Shown: positions 49,176 through 58,577, counted from the stretch's first letter. The stretch is DNA of 64,000 bases from Holophagales bacterium (GCA_016719485.1 JADJZB010000021.1:62001-126000), one strand, 5' to 3'. Translations and numbers: made by a program. Notes: generated from the sequence alone by a model not told the origin.

Positions 49176-49519
49176 GAAGGCTCCTCTGCGGCGCCGAAGG
49201 AGGAGCCGGCGGCGCCGACGTCGCCGTATTCGAGGAACTCGCTCCGGAGGGAGGTCAGCTCGACTCCCGATTCCTCCGCCCAGCCCTCGACGTAGTCGAC
49301 GACCTTGGAAAGCAGGGGCTCGAGGGCGGAGCGGTCCGGACCGACGGCCACGACGCCGACGGCGGCCCGCTGGAGGAGGTCCTGGTGGGCGACCTCGGCC
49401 GCGGAAATCTCGAAGCCGGTACGCAGGCGTGCTTTGAGCGGCCGCATGAAGGCCCGCTTCTCCTTCAGGCCTCGGCAGGAAGGGAGGTGGAAGTCGAAAA
49501 CGGCGAGGGCGACGACCAT
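49172..49519 (-). CDS. DUF503 family protein
   Basis: A 115-residue protein: VVALAVFDFHLPSCRGLKEKR (the DUF503 signature), AAEVAHQDLLQRAAVGVVAV and VVDYVEGWAEES. The family is regularly found between infB and rbfA; its function is unknown. GGAGA lies 5 nt before the ATG. A hairpin separates it from infB. Confidence 0.9.
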   Translation of the reverse strand: MVVALAVFDFHLPSCRGLKEKRAFMRPLKARLRTGFEISAAEVAHQDLLQRAAVGVVAVGPDRSALEPLLSKVVDYVEGWAEESGVELTSLRSEFLEYGDVGAAGSSFGAAEEPS

Positions 49520-49551
49520 CGGTTCTCCGGAGGGGACGCGGCGTGGGGGCC

Positions 49552-49579
49552 AGCGCCCCGGGGCGGATGCCCCGGGGCT
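49552..49579. other. Hairpin between infB and the DUF503 gene
   Basis: Two copies of CCCCGGGG 6 bp apart, flanked by AGC and CT, form an 8-bp perfect stem with small side pairs. It lies 12 bp after infB with no T-run. Possibly an RNA-processing or partial-termination site within the operon. Confidence 0.4.
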
Positions 49580-49591
49580 GATCCTCCGGCC

Positions 49592-52500
49592 TTACGTCAG
49601 GGAGGCGGCGACCTCTTCGGTCACGAAGGCCTCGATGACGTCGCCGACCTTGACGTCCTGGTAGCCGGCGATGCCGATACCGCACTCGAAGCCGCTCTTG
49701 ACCTCGGAGGCGTCTTCCTTGAAGCGGCGCAGCGAACCGATCTTCCCCTCGTAGATCACGCGATTGTCGCGGAGGAGACGGGCGTTGGCGCCGCGCGGGA
49801 TGACCCCGTCGACGACCATGCAGCCGCAGATGAAGCCGATCTTCGGGATCCGGAACGTCTCGCGCACCTCGGCGCGGCCCTTCGCGATCTCCTTGCTCAC
49901 GGTGTCGAGCAGGCCCGCCATGGCCTTCTTGATCTCGTCGGTCAGGTTGTAGATGACCGAGTAGAGGCGAATGTCGACGCCTTCCTTGTCGGCGAGCTCC
50001 TGGGCCTTGCGCTCCGGCCTCACGTTGAAGCCGATGACGATGGCCTCCGAGGCCGAGGCGAGGAGGACGTCGTTGACGGAGATCGCCCCGACGCCGGTGT
50101 GCAGGACGTTGACCTTGACCTTGGCGGTCGAGAGCTTGTTGAGGGACTGGGTGATGACCTCCTCGGAGCCGTGCACGTCGGCCTTGAGGATGATCGGGAG
50201 CTCCTTGACCTCGCCCTTGGCCATCCGGGTGAAGAGCGAGTCGAGCGAGAGGCGCGAGGTCTTGGCCAGGGCCTCTTCCCGCTCCTTCTGCTGGCGGAAC
50301 CCGGTGACCTGGCGGGCCTTCGACTCGTCCTCGACGACCTGGAGGGAGTCGCCCGAGTTCGGGATGTCGTCGAAGCCCATGACCTCGACGGGAGTCGCCG
50401 GGCCGGCCTCGAGGACGCGCTGGCCGCGGTCGTCGAGCATCGCGCGGACGCGGCCGACGGCCGAGCCGGCGAAGAAGACGTCGCCGACCTTCAGGGTCCC
50501 GTGCTGGACGAGGACCGTGGCGAGGGTGCCGCGGCCCACCTCGCGACGGGCCTCGAGGACGACGCCGCGGGCGGGCCCGTCGACGGCGGCCTTCAGCTCG
50601 AGGAGGTCGGCCTGCAGGAGGATCATCTCGAGCAGAGCGTCGATGCCGATCAGCTTCTTGGCGGAGATCTCGCAGGAGACGACCTCGCCGCCGTACTCCT
50701 CGACGAGGACGCCCTTGTCGGCGAGGGCCTGCTTGACCCTCATCACGTTCGCCTCGGGCTTGTCGATCTTGTTGATGGCGACGACGACCGGGACCTTGGC
50801 GGCGCGGGCGTGGTCGATCGCCTCCGCGGTCTGCGGCATGACGCCGTCGTCGGCGGCGACGACGAGGACGACGATGTCGGTCGCCCGGGCGCCGCGGGCA
50901 CGCATCATGGTGAAGGCCTCGTGGCCGGGGGTGTCGAGGAAGACGATCGCGCGGCCCTTGACCTGGACGCGGTAGGCGCCGATGTGCTGCGTGATGCCGC
51001 CCGCTTCGCCCTCGGCGACCTTCGCCTTGCGGATGGCGTCGAGGAGGGACGTCTTGCCGTGGTCGACGTGGCCCATGACCGTGACGACGGGAGCGCGGGG
51101 CTTCTTGTCGGCGGTGGAGGCCGCGTTGGCCGCTTCGTCATCCGCCTGCGACTGCTGGCGGGAGAGCTCGAGGTCTTCCTCGAAGGAGACGACGGCGGCC
51201 TCGATGCCGAAATCGCGGGCGATCTCGACGGCGAGGACCGGGTTCACCGGGTGGTTGATCGCCGCCAGGATGCCGCGGCCGAGGAAGGCCTTGACGAGGT
51301 CCTTGGCGAGGATGCCGGTCTTCTCGGACAGCTCCTTGACGGTGACGCCCTCGGAGAGGAAGACGGGGCCGCTCTGGTCCTTCTTGACCTCGATCACGGC
51401 TCCGGTCTCGGTCATCATCGTCCGCTTGCCGGCGCGGCGCTGGGCCGACTTGGAGATCGGCCTGTTCGGATCGACCTCCTCCCCCTCGCCCGGTACGGCG
51501 CCCGGGACGTCCTCGTAGGTGTCTTCCCGGAAGGTGCCGAGGTAGTCGCGGACGTTCGTCGCCAGAGCGGAGGCTTCCTTGGTCCTGAGCTTCTTCGAAG
51601 CGGTCTTCTTGTCGTCCTTCTTGGCCGGGACGGCGCTGCCGCCCTTGACAGCGTCCTTGCGCCTGCTGCGGTCAGTGGTCCCGGGAATGGCCGGCGGAGG
51701 CATGGCGGGAGCCATCGGGCCCCCTCGTCCGAGCATGCCGGGGCGGGCGGGGAAGCCGGGGCGGGGAGCGAAGCCCGGCCGCGGCGGCATCCCGGGCCGC
51801 TGGAACGTGCCGGGTGTGGCGGGTGCGGGAATGGCCGGGCGAGCGACGACGGCTCCTGGAGTGGGCCGCGCCACGGCGCGGATCGTCGCCGCGCTCGGGG
51901 GCGCGATCACGGCCCGGCCGGAAACGCCCGACCGGGGTGCCGCCGCCGAGGAGACGGGGGGTGCCGACCGCATGGCCTGCGGAGCGTGATGCGAGGACGA
52001 CGGCGCAGACGCCGGATTCGACGGCTGGAGAGGCATGGATGCCGCGGTAGCAGCCGAGAGCGGCACGGAGGGCTCCCCGGTGCGCTTCATGATGCGGCCG
52101 AGTGCGCCTGCCGGCCCGCCGGGGCGCGCTCCGGGCACCGCAGGCTTCTGTGCCGCGGCGCGAAGGCTGGCGGGCGAGGCGGTCTGGATGCCGCTCGCAG
52201 AGCGGCGGACCGCGCCGGTGGCGGGAGCCGTGGCCGTGGGGCGAGGCACCGGCGGCTTGGCGGGCGCGGGGTGTCTGGGCGGATGGACCGCAGCCGGCGG
52301 ATGGGTCGCCGCTGCTGCCACCTTCGGGGCCTCCGTGACCGGGGCCTTTTCCGTCTCGGCGGCCGGAGGTGGAGCTTGCCGAGGGGGTTCCTCCAGAGAC
52401 GGGACGGGGGCGGCGGCCGAGGGGACGGCCGGTTCGACCGGTTCGACCGGTTCGGGGGTCGCGAGCGGGGCAGGCGGCGCCGACGCGGCAATCGCGGCTT

Positions 52501-53074
52501 CTGGAACCGGCTCGGGCGCGGGTGCCGCCACTTTGGCCGCTGCCCTGCTGGCCCGGGAGGGCGCCTTCACCGGCGGCGGTTCCGGGGCGACGGCCGGGGC
52601 GGGCTCAGTGACCAGAGCAACCTTTGCGGGCGGGGCCGGTTCGGGAGCCGGGGCCACCGGAACGGGCTTGTCCGCGGTCGGCGCGACGGATACGGTCTCC
52701 GGCTCCGTCGGCGCGACCTGTGGCGTCGAGCCGGCAGCGGCCTCGACGGCGGGCACGTCGGCATCGGACGTCGCGCCTTCGGCTTCAGGCCCCTTGTCGA
52801 CGATCTTGATCCGCTTGAGGGCGGCTCTCTCCGCCTTCGGCTTCGGCGTTCCGACGACGCCCGCGGCGGGAGGCTGCGGAAGGGGAGTCTGGCGCACGAT
52901 GAGCGTCTTCGGCGCCTGGGTCTTCCCGGTCAGGATCGCCTGCGCGGTCCCGGGGTCGAGAACGGATTCGGCCGACTTGACGTCGACCCCGATTCCCTGA
53001 AGGAGGAAGAGAACCTCCTTGGGGGGTTTGCCCATCATGCGGGCGAGCTCGGCAACGGTGAACTTCGCGGACAT
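49592..53074 (-). CDS. infB: Translation initiation factor IF-2
   Basis: 1160 residues. An IF2_N helix (FTVAELARMMGKPPKEVLFLL) opens the protein. Residues ~80-540 are a long low-complexity region rich in Ala, Pro, Val and Glu, much longer than in E. coli IF2. A second IF2_N copy occurs near 590 (EGVTVKELSEKTGILAKDLV). The G domain at ~665 has GHVDHGKTSLLDA, DTPGHEAF and NKIDKPEA. The C-terminal domains end in CGIGIAGYQDVKVGDVIEAF. It places fMet-tRNA on the 30S subunit. It starts 5 bp after the nusA stop. Confidence 0.96.
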   Translation of the reverse strand: MSAKFTVAELARMMGKPPKEVLFLLQGIGVDVKSAESVLDPGTAQAILTGKTQAPKTLIVRQTPLPQPPAAGVVGTPKPKAERAALKRIKIVDKGPEAEGATSDADVPAVEAAAGSTPQVAPTEPETVSVAPTADKPVPVAPAPEPAPPAKVALVTEPAPAVAPEPPPVKAPSRASRAAAKVAAPAPEPVPEAAIAASAPPAPLATPEPVEPVEPAVPSAAAPVPSLEEPPRQAPPPAAETEKAPVTEAPKVAAAATHPPAAVHPPRHPAPAKPPVPRPTATAPATGAVRRSASGIQTASPASLRAAAQKPAVPGARPGGPAGALGRIMKRTGEPSVPLSAATAASMPLQPSNPASAPSSSHHAPQAMRSAPPVSSAAAPRSGVSGRAVIAPPSAATIRAVARPTPGAVVARPAIPAPATPGTFQRPGMPPRPGFAPRPGFPARPGMLGRGGPMAPAMPPPAIPGTTDRSRRKDAVKGGSAVPAKKDDKKTASKKLRTKEASALATNVRDYLGTFREDTYEDVPGAVPGEGEEVDPNRPISKSAQRRAGKRTMMTETGAVIEVKKDQSGPVFLSEGVTVKELSEKTGILAKDLVKAFLGRGILAAINHPVNPVLAVEIARDFGIEAAVVSFEEDLELSRQQSQADDEAANAASTADKKPRAPVVTVMGHVDHGKTSLLDAIRKAKVAEGEAGGITQHIGAYRVQVKGRAIVFLDTPGHEAFTMMRARGARATDIVVLVVAADDGVMPQTAEAIDHARAAKVPVVVAINKIDKPEANVMRVKQALADKGVLVEEYGGEVVSCEISAKKLIGIDALLEMILLQADLLELKAAVDGPARGVVLEARREVGRGTLATVLVQHGTLKVGDVFFAGSAVGRVRAMLDDRGQRVLEAGPATPVEVMGFDDIPNSGDSLQVVEDESKARQVTGFRQQKEREEALAKTSRLSLDSLFTRMAKGEVKELPIILKADVHGSEEVITQSLNKLSTAKVKVNVLHTGVGAISVNDVLLASASEAIVIGFNVRPERKAQELADKEGVDIRLYSVIYNLTDEIKKAMAGLLDTVSKEIAKGRAEVRETFRIPKIGFICGCMVVDGVIPRGANARLLRDNRVIYEGKIGSLRRFKEDASEVKSGFECGIGIAGYQDVKVGDVIEAFVTEEVAASLT

Positions 53075-53079
53075 CGTCT

Positions 53080-54882
53080 TCACTTCTCGGGGTTCTCCGT
53101 CTCCGGCCCGGAATCCCCGGGCTCGCTCGCCGTCTCGCCGCTGGCGTCCTCGGCACCGGCGTCGCCGGCTTCCTCGGACCCTTCGGCCTCGCTGGTCTCT
53201 TCGGTCTCTTCCGTCTCTTCGGTCTCTGCCTCTTCGCCGTCCTCGTCCGTGGTGAGGAAGTCGCCCTCTTCTTCTTCGGGCTCCTCCTCGGCCGGAGCCG
53301 ACTCGAAAGCCCTGAGAGCGTCGAGGGCGTCCAGGCGGTCGTCCTCGTCGGGAAGGGCGGCGTCGAGGCGGCCGCTCGCTTCCTCGTCCTCGCCGCCGTC
53401 GGCCTCGAGGACCTCGCCCACGGTCTCGAAGCCCGCCGCGGCGAGCGCCTCGAGGGCGGCCGGCTCGAGCTCGAGGATTTCGGCGAGCGCCGTCCCGCGA
53501 CGCTGCGATGCGAGGAGCATCCGCTGGAGGGCCTGGGCGACCTGCTCCTTGACGGCCTGCTCGCTCTTGATGTCGATCTTCGCTCCGATGAGCGCCGAGG
53601 CGAGGCGGACGTTCTGTCCGCGCTTGCCGATGGCGAGAGAGAGCTGGTCTTCCTCGACGATGCACTCCAGGGTCGGCATCGTCTCCTCGCCCTCTTCCTC
53701 GACGCCTTCCTCGGCGTTCATGAGGGAGACGCGCGTGATCTTCGCGGGGGAGAGCGCGTTCTGGGCGTACGCGATGACGTCCTCGGAGAACTGGATGATG
53801 TCGATGCGCTCGCCGCGCAGCTCCCGGGTGATCGCCTGGACGCGTGCGCCGCGCATGCCGACGCAGGCGCCGACCGGGTCGACGTCCCGCTCGCGCGAGG
53901 AGACCGCCACCTTGGCGCGGTCGCCGGGCTGGCGGACGCAGCCGCGGATGACGACGGTCCCGTCGTAGATCTCGGGGACCTCCATCTCCATGAGACGCAT
54001 CAGGAGCTCGGGGGCCGTCCGGGAAAGGACGACCTGAGCGCCCTTGGGGTTGCGGTGGACGTCGACGAGGACGCCCCGGACCCTCTCCCCCTGGGTGTAC
54101 CGCTCGGCGCGGGACTGGTGCTCGCGCGGAATGACCGCCTCGGTCCGGCCGAGGTCGACGATCATGTCGCCGCGCTCGAAGCGCTTCACCGTTCCGGTGA
54201 TCAGCTCTCCGAGCTTCGGGGCGTACTCGTTGTAGATGTTGTCGCGCTCGGCCTCGCGGACCTTCTGGTAGAGCACCTGCTTGGCGCTCTGGGCGGCGAT
54301 GCGCCCCAGCCCTTCGGTCGAGCGGAAGAGGCGGATCTCGTCGCCGATCCCGGCCTCGTCGTGCGAGACCGCGATGGCCTCGCCATCGGGGTCCCGGACG
54401 ACCTGCCAGCTCTGCCCGGCGAGCTCGCCCGAAAGAAGGCCCGGGATCTCCTCGGGGAGGAGCTCGATCCAGGGAAGGCGAATCTCTTTTTCGGCATCCG
54501 CGACGGCCGCGGGGGGCGGCGGCGGCACGTAGCCGATCGGTATGTCATCGGGGTCCATTTCCGGGACCGCGGTGACTTCCGGCTTCGTCTTCTGTTCGAC
54601 GATCCGGTAGGGGGTCCAGGCCGTCAGCCCGCCGGTCTCCGGGTCGAAGCGCGCAGTGATCTCGCGCACCTTGTAGACCTTGCGCGCTGCCGTCGCGACC
54701 GCCTCCTCGAGCGCGGAGACGAGCCGGTCGAGCTCGATCTCCTTGTCGCGCGAGGCGGCCTTGAGCGCGTCGAGCATCTCGATCGCCTTGGTCGGAGGCG
54801 GGGCCTTGGCCGCCTTGGCGGCCTTCGCGGAACGGGCCGTCCTGGGCCGGGAGGCAGTGGGCGGGGCCTCGGTCGAGCTCAT
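53080..54882 (-). CDS. nusA: Transcription termination/antitermination factor NusA, with an N-domain insertion
   Basis: 600 residues. After an Ala/Lys-rich extension (1-33) the NusA N domain begins (IELDRLVSALEEAVATAARKVY). It is interrupted at ~98-190 by a Pro-rich segment and a domain-like stretch of about 70 extra residues. Family features resume at AAQSAKQVLYQKVREAERD, followed by S1 (TGTVKRFERGDMIVDLG) and KH domains (VGACVGMRGARVQAI, AIGKRGQNVRLAS). The last ~90 residues are very acidic (EEEPEEEEGDF and TEETEETEET). It modulates pausing and termination. Operon rimP-nusA-infB is standard. Confidence 0.94.
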   Translation of the reverse strand: MSSTEAPPTASRPRTARSAKAAKAAKAPPPTKAIEMLDALKAASRDKEIELDRLVSALEEAVATAARKVYKVREITARFDPETGGLTAWTPYRIVEQKTKPEVTAVPEMDPDDIPIGYVPPPPPAAVADAEKEIRLPWIELLPEEIPGLLSGELAGQSWQVVRDPDGEAIAVSHDEAGIGDEIRLFRSTEGLGRIAAQSAKQVLYQKVREAERDNIYNEYAPKLGELITGTVKRFERGDMIVDLGRTEAVIPREHQSRAERYTQGERVRGVLVDVHRNPKGAQVVLSRTAPELLMRLMEMEVPEIYDGTVVIRGCVRQPGDRAKVAVSSRERDVDPVGACVGMRGARVQAITRELRGERIDIIQFSEDVIAYAQNALSPAKITRVSLMNAEEGVEEEGEETMPTLECIVEEDQLSLAIGKRGQNVRLASALIGAKIDIKSEQAVKEQVAQALQRMLLASQRRGTALAEILELEPAALEALAAAGFETVGEVLEADGGEDEEASGRLDAALPDEDDRLDALDALRAFESAPAEEEPEEEEGDFLTTDEDGEEAETEETEETEETSEAEGSEEAGDAGAEDASGETASEPGDSGPETENPEK

Positions 54883-54936
54883 CGTGTCGGGTTACTCCAT
54901 GCGTCCGTGCGGCGAGGTGAAAGGTCGGGCTCGGGT

Positions 54937-55407
54937 TCAGAACTCGGGAATGAGGCGGACGACCTTGACGTCGCCGAACCGAACAGTGTAGCGGCGCTTC
55001 CGGTCCTCGTCCATGACGATCAGGGCGTCGCCTTCGACGGCCTCGAGGGGGCCCTTCAACCGTTTCGCGCCGTCGACCGGTACGGTTGTCGCGACCTGGA
55101 CCCGCCGGCCGGCGAACCGGCGGCAATCCTCCAGGGTCCAGAGGGGCCGGTCGAGGCCCGGGGATTCGACCTCGAGGAGGTACGCGTCGGGAATCTCGTC
55201 GCCCGCTTCGAGAATCTCATCGGCGAGATGCGATGCAGTCTCGCAATCGGCGAGGGTCACCCCGCCGTCGCGGTCGATCGTCAGGGTCAGCTTGCCCTTT
55301 CTTGCTCCCGGAACCCAGCCGGCATGGCACAGCTCGAGGCCTCGCCCCGCGAGGGCCTCGCGTATGCGACCGAGGGTCTCGGCGCCGATCGGAATGTCGG
55401 ATCTCAC
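54937..55407 (-). CDS. rimP: Ribosome maturation factor RimP
   Basis: A 156-residue RimP: LGRIREALAGRGLELCHAGW, LTLTIDRDGGVTLADCETAS, YLLEVESPGLDRPLWTLEDC and the C-terminal Sm-like half RRVQVATTVPVDGAKRLKG and EDRKRRYTVRFGDVKVVRLI. It helps 30S maturation. GTG start. Upstream are a promoter and an intrinsic terminator, so expression is probably attenuated. Confidence 0.93.
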   Translation of the reverse strand: MRSDIPIGAETLGRIREALAGRGLELCHAGWVPGARKGKLTLTIDRDGGVTLADCETASHLADEILEAGDEIPDAYLLEVESPGLDRPLWTLEDCRRFAGRRVQVATTVPVDGAKRLKGPLEAVEGDALIVMDEDRKRRYTVRFGDVKVVRLIPEF

Positions 55408-55450
55408 TACGTCACCATTGGATAGCTTGTGGTTAGCCTGTCGTCTCCAA

Positions 55451-55480
55451 CAAAAAAGGGTGGGCGTCGAAGCCCACCCT
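55451..55480 (-). terminator. Intrinsic terminator in the rimP leader (candidate attenuator)
   Basis: On the minus strand AGGGTGGGC and GCCCACCCT form a perfect 9-bp stem with a TTCGAC loop, followed by a run of T (TTTTTTG counting the stem base). It lies between the rimP promoter and the rimP start, with no gene upstream on this strand that would need it. Opposite polarity gives no T-run. Confidence 0.8.
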
Positions 55481-55512
55481 CAAGACCTTGAAAGTCAGCT
55501 CCCAGAAGGTGA

Positions 55513-55542
55513 TTCATACCACCAATGGAGCGTTCGGATCAA
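55513..55542 (-). promoter_or_regulatory. Promoter of the rimP-nusA-infB operon
   Basis: TTGATC (-35), 18-bp spacer, TATGAA (-10) on the minus strand. The predicted start is near 55506, giving a leader of about 100 nt that contains the terminator hairpin at 55451-55480. Confidence 0.65.
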
Positions 55543-55587
55543 GCTGACGGCGGGTAAGATGCGCGGTCTCGGCGTCCGCCGGGACGT

Positions 55588-56851
55588 GTGGCACGGAGTT
55601 CCCATACGTCGACTCGGGGGACCGTCCGTGTCGCCTGTCAGAAATTGAAGAGAGACCAGCAGAGCCTGCTCGACCTCGACCCGTCCCGTCCGGAGGACTC
55701 GCTTCCCATCCCGTGGCCGCCACCGGGAGGGCTGGACCCTGCTCAGGATCCCTTCGCGCGTCCTGCGCCTGTCGCGATCGAGGAGGTCCCGATCCCGCTC
55801 CTGGCGCTCGACCTCGAAGAGGAGGTCGAGCGGGAGACGCTCGCCTCCCGATGGGGATTCTCCAGGGAGAGCGCCGTCGCCCTGTCCGTCCTGCTCCACG
55901 CGCTCTTCGCGTTCCTGGTCATCGTGGCACCGCTCGGACGAAACGCTGCTCCCAACCCCGACGAGCTTCCTCCCGACCTTCTCGGACTCAACAAGCTCTG
56001 GGCCATCCCGCCTCCCCAGCCGCCGATCCCGATCCAGTTCTACCCCGCACCGGGTCCGAAGGCGCCCCAGCCCGGGCCGAACCCCCGGCCGTCCGACCTC
56101 GACCGGAAGGCGGGAGGGGGTGATCCGAGGCTGCCGAGGGCCGAGACGCCGAAAGTCGAACGCGAGCGCCGGAATCCGGGATCTCGACCAGGGAAAGCGG
56201 GGAGAGGGACGCGGCGAGGCCGAGGCGGCTCGCGCGGCGGCGGAAGCCGCCCGCCAGGCGCAGGCCGCGGCAGCCGGGGAAGACGGCACGCCCGGGGACG
56301 TGTCGGACACCGGGAAGGGCGCGCCGGTCGCGAAAGGTCTCTCAGGGCTGGCGTCGAGCCCTCTCAAGCAGATCTCCGCCGCGGAAGCCGCGCGCGTCGC
56401 GGCGCAGGAGGGGCGCTCGGGCGGCGGCGGAGACGAGGGTGGCGGATGGGAGTCTGAAGGGGGTTTCGTCGATTCCGGCCCTCTCTCGTTCGACACGAAG
56501 GGCTACGAGTGGGGCCCTTACGCGGCCGAGATGATCCGGAAGATCAAACGGAACTGGGAGATCCCGAAGCTCGCCCACTACGGGATGAAGGGCCGCCTCG
56601 TCGTTCGCTTCTTCCTCATGAAGGACGGTCGTGTCGAAGGCCTTCGCCTCCTCGTCTCGTCCGGAGTTCCGCCGTTCGACAACGCCTCCATGCAGGCGAT
56701 CCGCAACTCGAGCCCCTTCCGCGCCCTTCCGCCGGATTTTCCGAATCCCCGGGAGGGCGTCACGATCACGTTTCTCTACAACATCCGGCCGGAAGAAATG
56801 GACTCGCTCGACCCGGGCAAGAACCCGCCCCGGCCCCTCCTTCCCAGATGA
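55588..56851 (+). pseudogene. TonB-like energy transducer, interrupted by a one-base frameshift
   Basis: The first frame gives a cytoplasmic segment, one membrane helix (AVALSVLLHALFAFLVIVA) and a Pro-rich periplasmic stretch (PPPQPPIPIQFYPAPGPKAP). It then loses sense at about 56170. The next frame continues with a charged helix (AEAARAAAEAARQAQ) and a TonB C-terminal domain (YAAEMIRKIKRNWEIP, MKGRLVVRFFLMKDGRVEG, FDNASMQAIRNSSPFRALP). Removing one C in the GCGCCGG run at ~56169 joins the two. The intact protein would be ~420 residues. The start is uncertain (GTG at 55588, or TTG at 55645). Sequence error or recent mutation cannot be told apart here. Confidence 0.75.
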
Positions 56852-56954
56852 ACGGCCATAGGGCGACAATCGCGACACTCCAGAGCGGCCTGAACGACAC
56901 GGGCACGGCGGGCATGGGCCTTGCTGGGTGCCGAGGGTGATGAAGAAGGAAGAC

Positions 56955-58481
56955 ATGCAGACCAGGACCAAGGTGATCTCGCTCTCAGCGCTCGTTCTCG
57001 CGGCCGTCGTCTTCGGCATGATCCTCGCCGGAAGCCTCGACTTCACACGGACCGCCGCGGCGGATCCGTCCGCGGCGCCGGCCGCGACGGCGGCAACGCC
57101 GGCGCCGCCCGCCCGGACGACGGGAGCCGGCCTCCCGTCCTTCGCCGATATCGCCGAGAGGGTCATGCCGGCGGTCGTCTCGATCCGCTCCACCGACATC
57201 ATCCCGGCCAGCGAGCGTCGGGGCGGGATGAACCGCTTCTTCGGAGATGGATCGCCGTTCCAGCCGTTCTTCGGTCCCGACCGGCGTCCGAGCGGCGAAG
57301 AGGAAGAGGAGCAGCAGCAGCAGTCTGGCGGCACCGGCTTCCTCATCGAGGCCGACGGCTTCGTCCTGACCAACAACCACGTCATCGACGGAGCGGAGAA
57401 AGTCGAAGTGACCGTCGGTGAGACGGAGGTCTACAAGGCGAAGGTCGTGGGGCGGGACCCCGCGACGGACCTCGCGCTCCTGAAGATCGAAGGGACGAAG
57501 CCGTTTCCGACGCTCGCCATGGGCGATTCGGACCGGATCCGTGTCGGCGAGTGGGTCATGGCCATCGGTGACCCCCTCCAGTTCGAGAAGACGGTCACCG
57601 TCGGCGTCGTCTCCGGCAAGGGGCGCGCGCCGCGCCTGTCGGCCGTCACGAGCAACTTCGAAAACCTGATCCAGACCGACGCCGCGATCAACTTCGGCAA
57701 CTCCGGAGGGCCGCTCGTGAACGTCGCGGGCGAGGTCATCGGCATCAACACGGCCATCTCCCGCATGGCGCAGAACATCGGATTCGCCGTCCCGATCAAC
57801 ATCGCCCGGCGCCTCGTTCCGCAGCTGAAGGAAGGCAAGGTCGTTCGGGGCTTCCTGGGCATCCAGATCGGCCCGATCGAGCCCGAGGTGCAGGAATCGC
57901 TCGGTCTCAAGAGCCGTGAAGGCGCGCTCGTCCAGTCGGTGGAGAAGGGGATGCCCGCCGAGAAGGCGGGGCTGCGTCACGAGGACGTCATCGTCCGGGT
58001 CGACCAGACGCCGGTCAGGAACAACCGCGACCTGATCGACTACGTCTCCGGCAAGCGTCCCGGGACCAAGGTGACGATCACCTTCATCCGGGGCGGCCAG
58101 GAGAAGACGACCGTCGCGACGCTCGAGACGCGCCGCGAGGAAGGCGAGGCCCCCGCGGAGGAGCCGGCAGCGGACGAGAACCGCGAGAAGATCGGGATCT
58201 CCGTCGACGACCTCACCCCGGCCCTCCGGAAGCGCTATTCCGTCGGGTCGGAGATCGAAGGCGTGCTCTTGACCCACGTCAAGAACGTCTCGGCCGCCGC
58301 CGACGCCGGCCTGCGCGAAGGGGACGTCCTCCAGGAGGTGAACGGCACGCCCGTCACCAGCGTCGCCCAGTTCCGCGCGGAGCTGAAGAAGGCGGGCGAC
58401 GCCCGCTTCGCCCGCTTCTACGTCCATCGGGCCCTGCCGCGCCCGGCGAACTTCATCGCGGCCGTCCGCCTGAAGGACTGA
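56955..58481 (+). CDS. degP: Periplasmic serine protease, HtrA/DegP family
   Basis: About 508 residues. An N-terminal signal/anchor (VISLSALVLAAVVFGMILAG) precedes the trypsin-like domain: His in TNNHVIDGA, Asp in DPATDLALLKI and Ser in INFGNSGGPLVN form the triad. Two PDZ domains follow (RGFLGIQIGPIEPEV and EKIGISVDDLTPALRKRY). The Q-rich loop (EEEEEQQQQSGG) resembles the LA loop of DegP. It degrades or chaperones misfolded envelope proteins. The start is set at ATG MQTRTKV with AAGGA 5 nt upstream; ATG at 56940 or GTG at 56928 are alternatives. Confidence 0.92.
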   Translation: MQTRTKVISLSALVLAAVVFGMILAGSLDFTRTAAADPSAAPAATAATPAPPARTTGAGLPSFADIAERVMPAVVSIRSTDIIPASERRGGMNRFFGDGSPFQPFFGPDRRPSGEEEEEQQQQSGGTGFLIEADGFVLTNNHVIDGAEKVEVTVGETEVYKAKVVGRDPATDLALLKIEGTKPFPTLAMGDSDRIRVGEWVMAIGDPLQFEKTVTVGVVSGKGRAPRLSAVTSNFENLIQTDAAINFGNSGGPLVNVAGEVIGINTAISRMAQNIGFAVPINIARRLVPQLKEGKVVRGFLGIQIGPIEPEVQESLGLKSREGALVQSVEKGMPAEKAGLRHEDVIVRVDQTPVRNNRDLIDYVSGKRPGTKVTITFIRGGQEKTTVATLETRREEGEAPAEEPAADENREKIGISVDDLTPALRKRYSVGSEIEGVLLTHVKNVSAAADAGLREGDVLQEVNGTPVTSVAQFRAELKKAGDARFARFYVHRALPRPANFIAAVRLKD

Positions 58482-58508
58482 CGCCCTCTTCCAGCCTCGG
58501 ACAGAAAG

Positions 58509-58536
58509 GCGCCCCGTGCCGTGAGGCACGGGGCGC
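58509..58536. terminator. Bidirectional terminator between degP and mqnE
   Basis: A perfect 12-bp stem, GCGCCCCGTGCC with GGCACGGGGCGC, and a GTGA loop. It lies 27 bp after degP and 41 bp from the convergent mqnE stop. Short T/A-rich flanks (AGAAAG, TTCC). Confidence 0.75.
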
Positions 58537-58577
58537 TTCCGTGTCAGGCCGCCGCGGGGTCTGAAGGGCTCTGCGGC

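Noticed and set aside
49385..53968. A 1527-codon open frame on the plus strand, antisense to infB and nusA
   Set aside because: It is the mirror of two well-conserved genes. The translation is low-complexity Asp/Glu/Gly/Arg sequence with no domain, as expected from GC-rich codon bias.
55457..55480. The rimP-leader hairpin as a plus-strand terminator
   Set aside because: On the plus strand it is followed by CAAGACC, not T-rich, and there is no upstream plus-strand gene.
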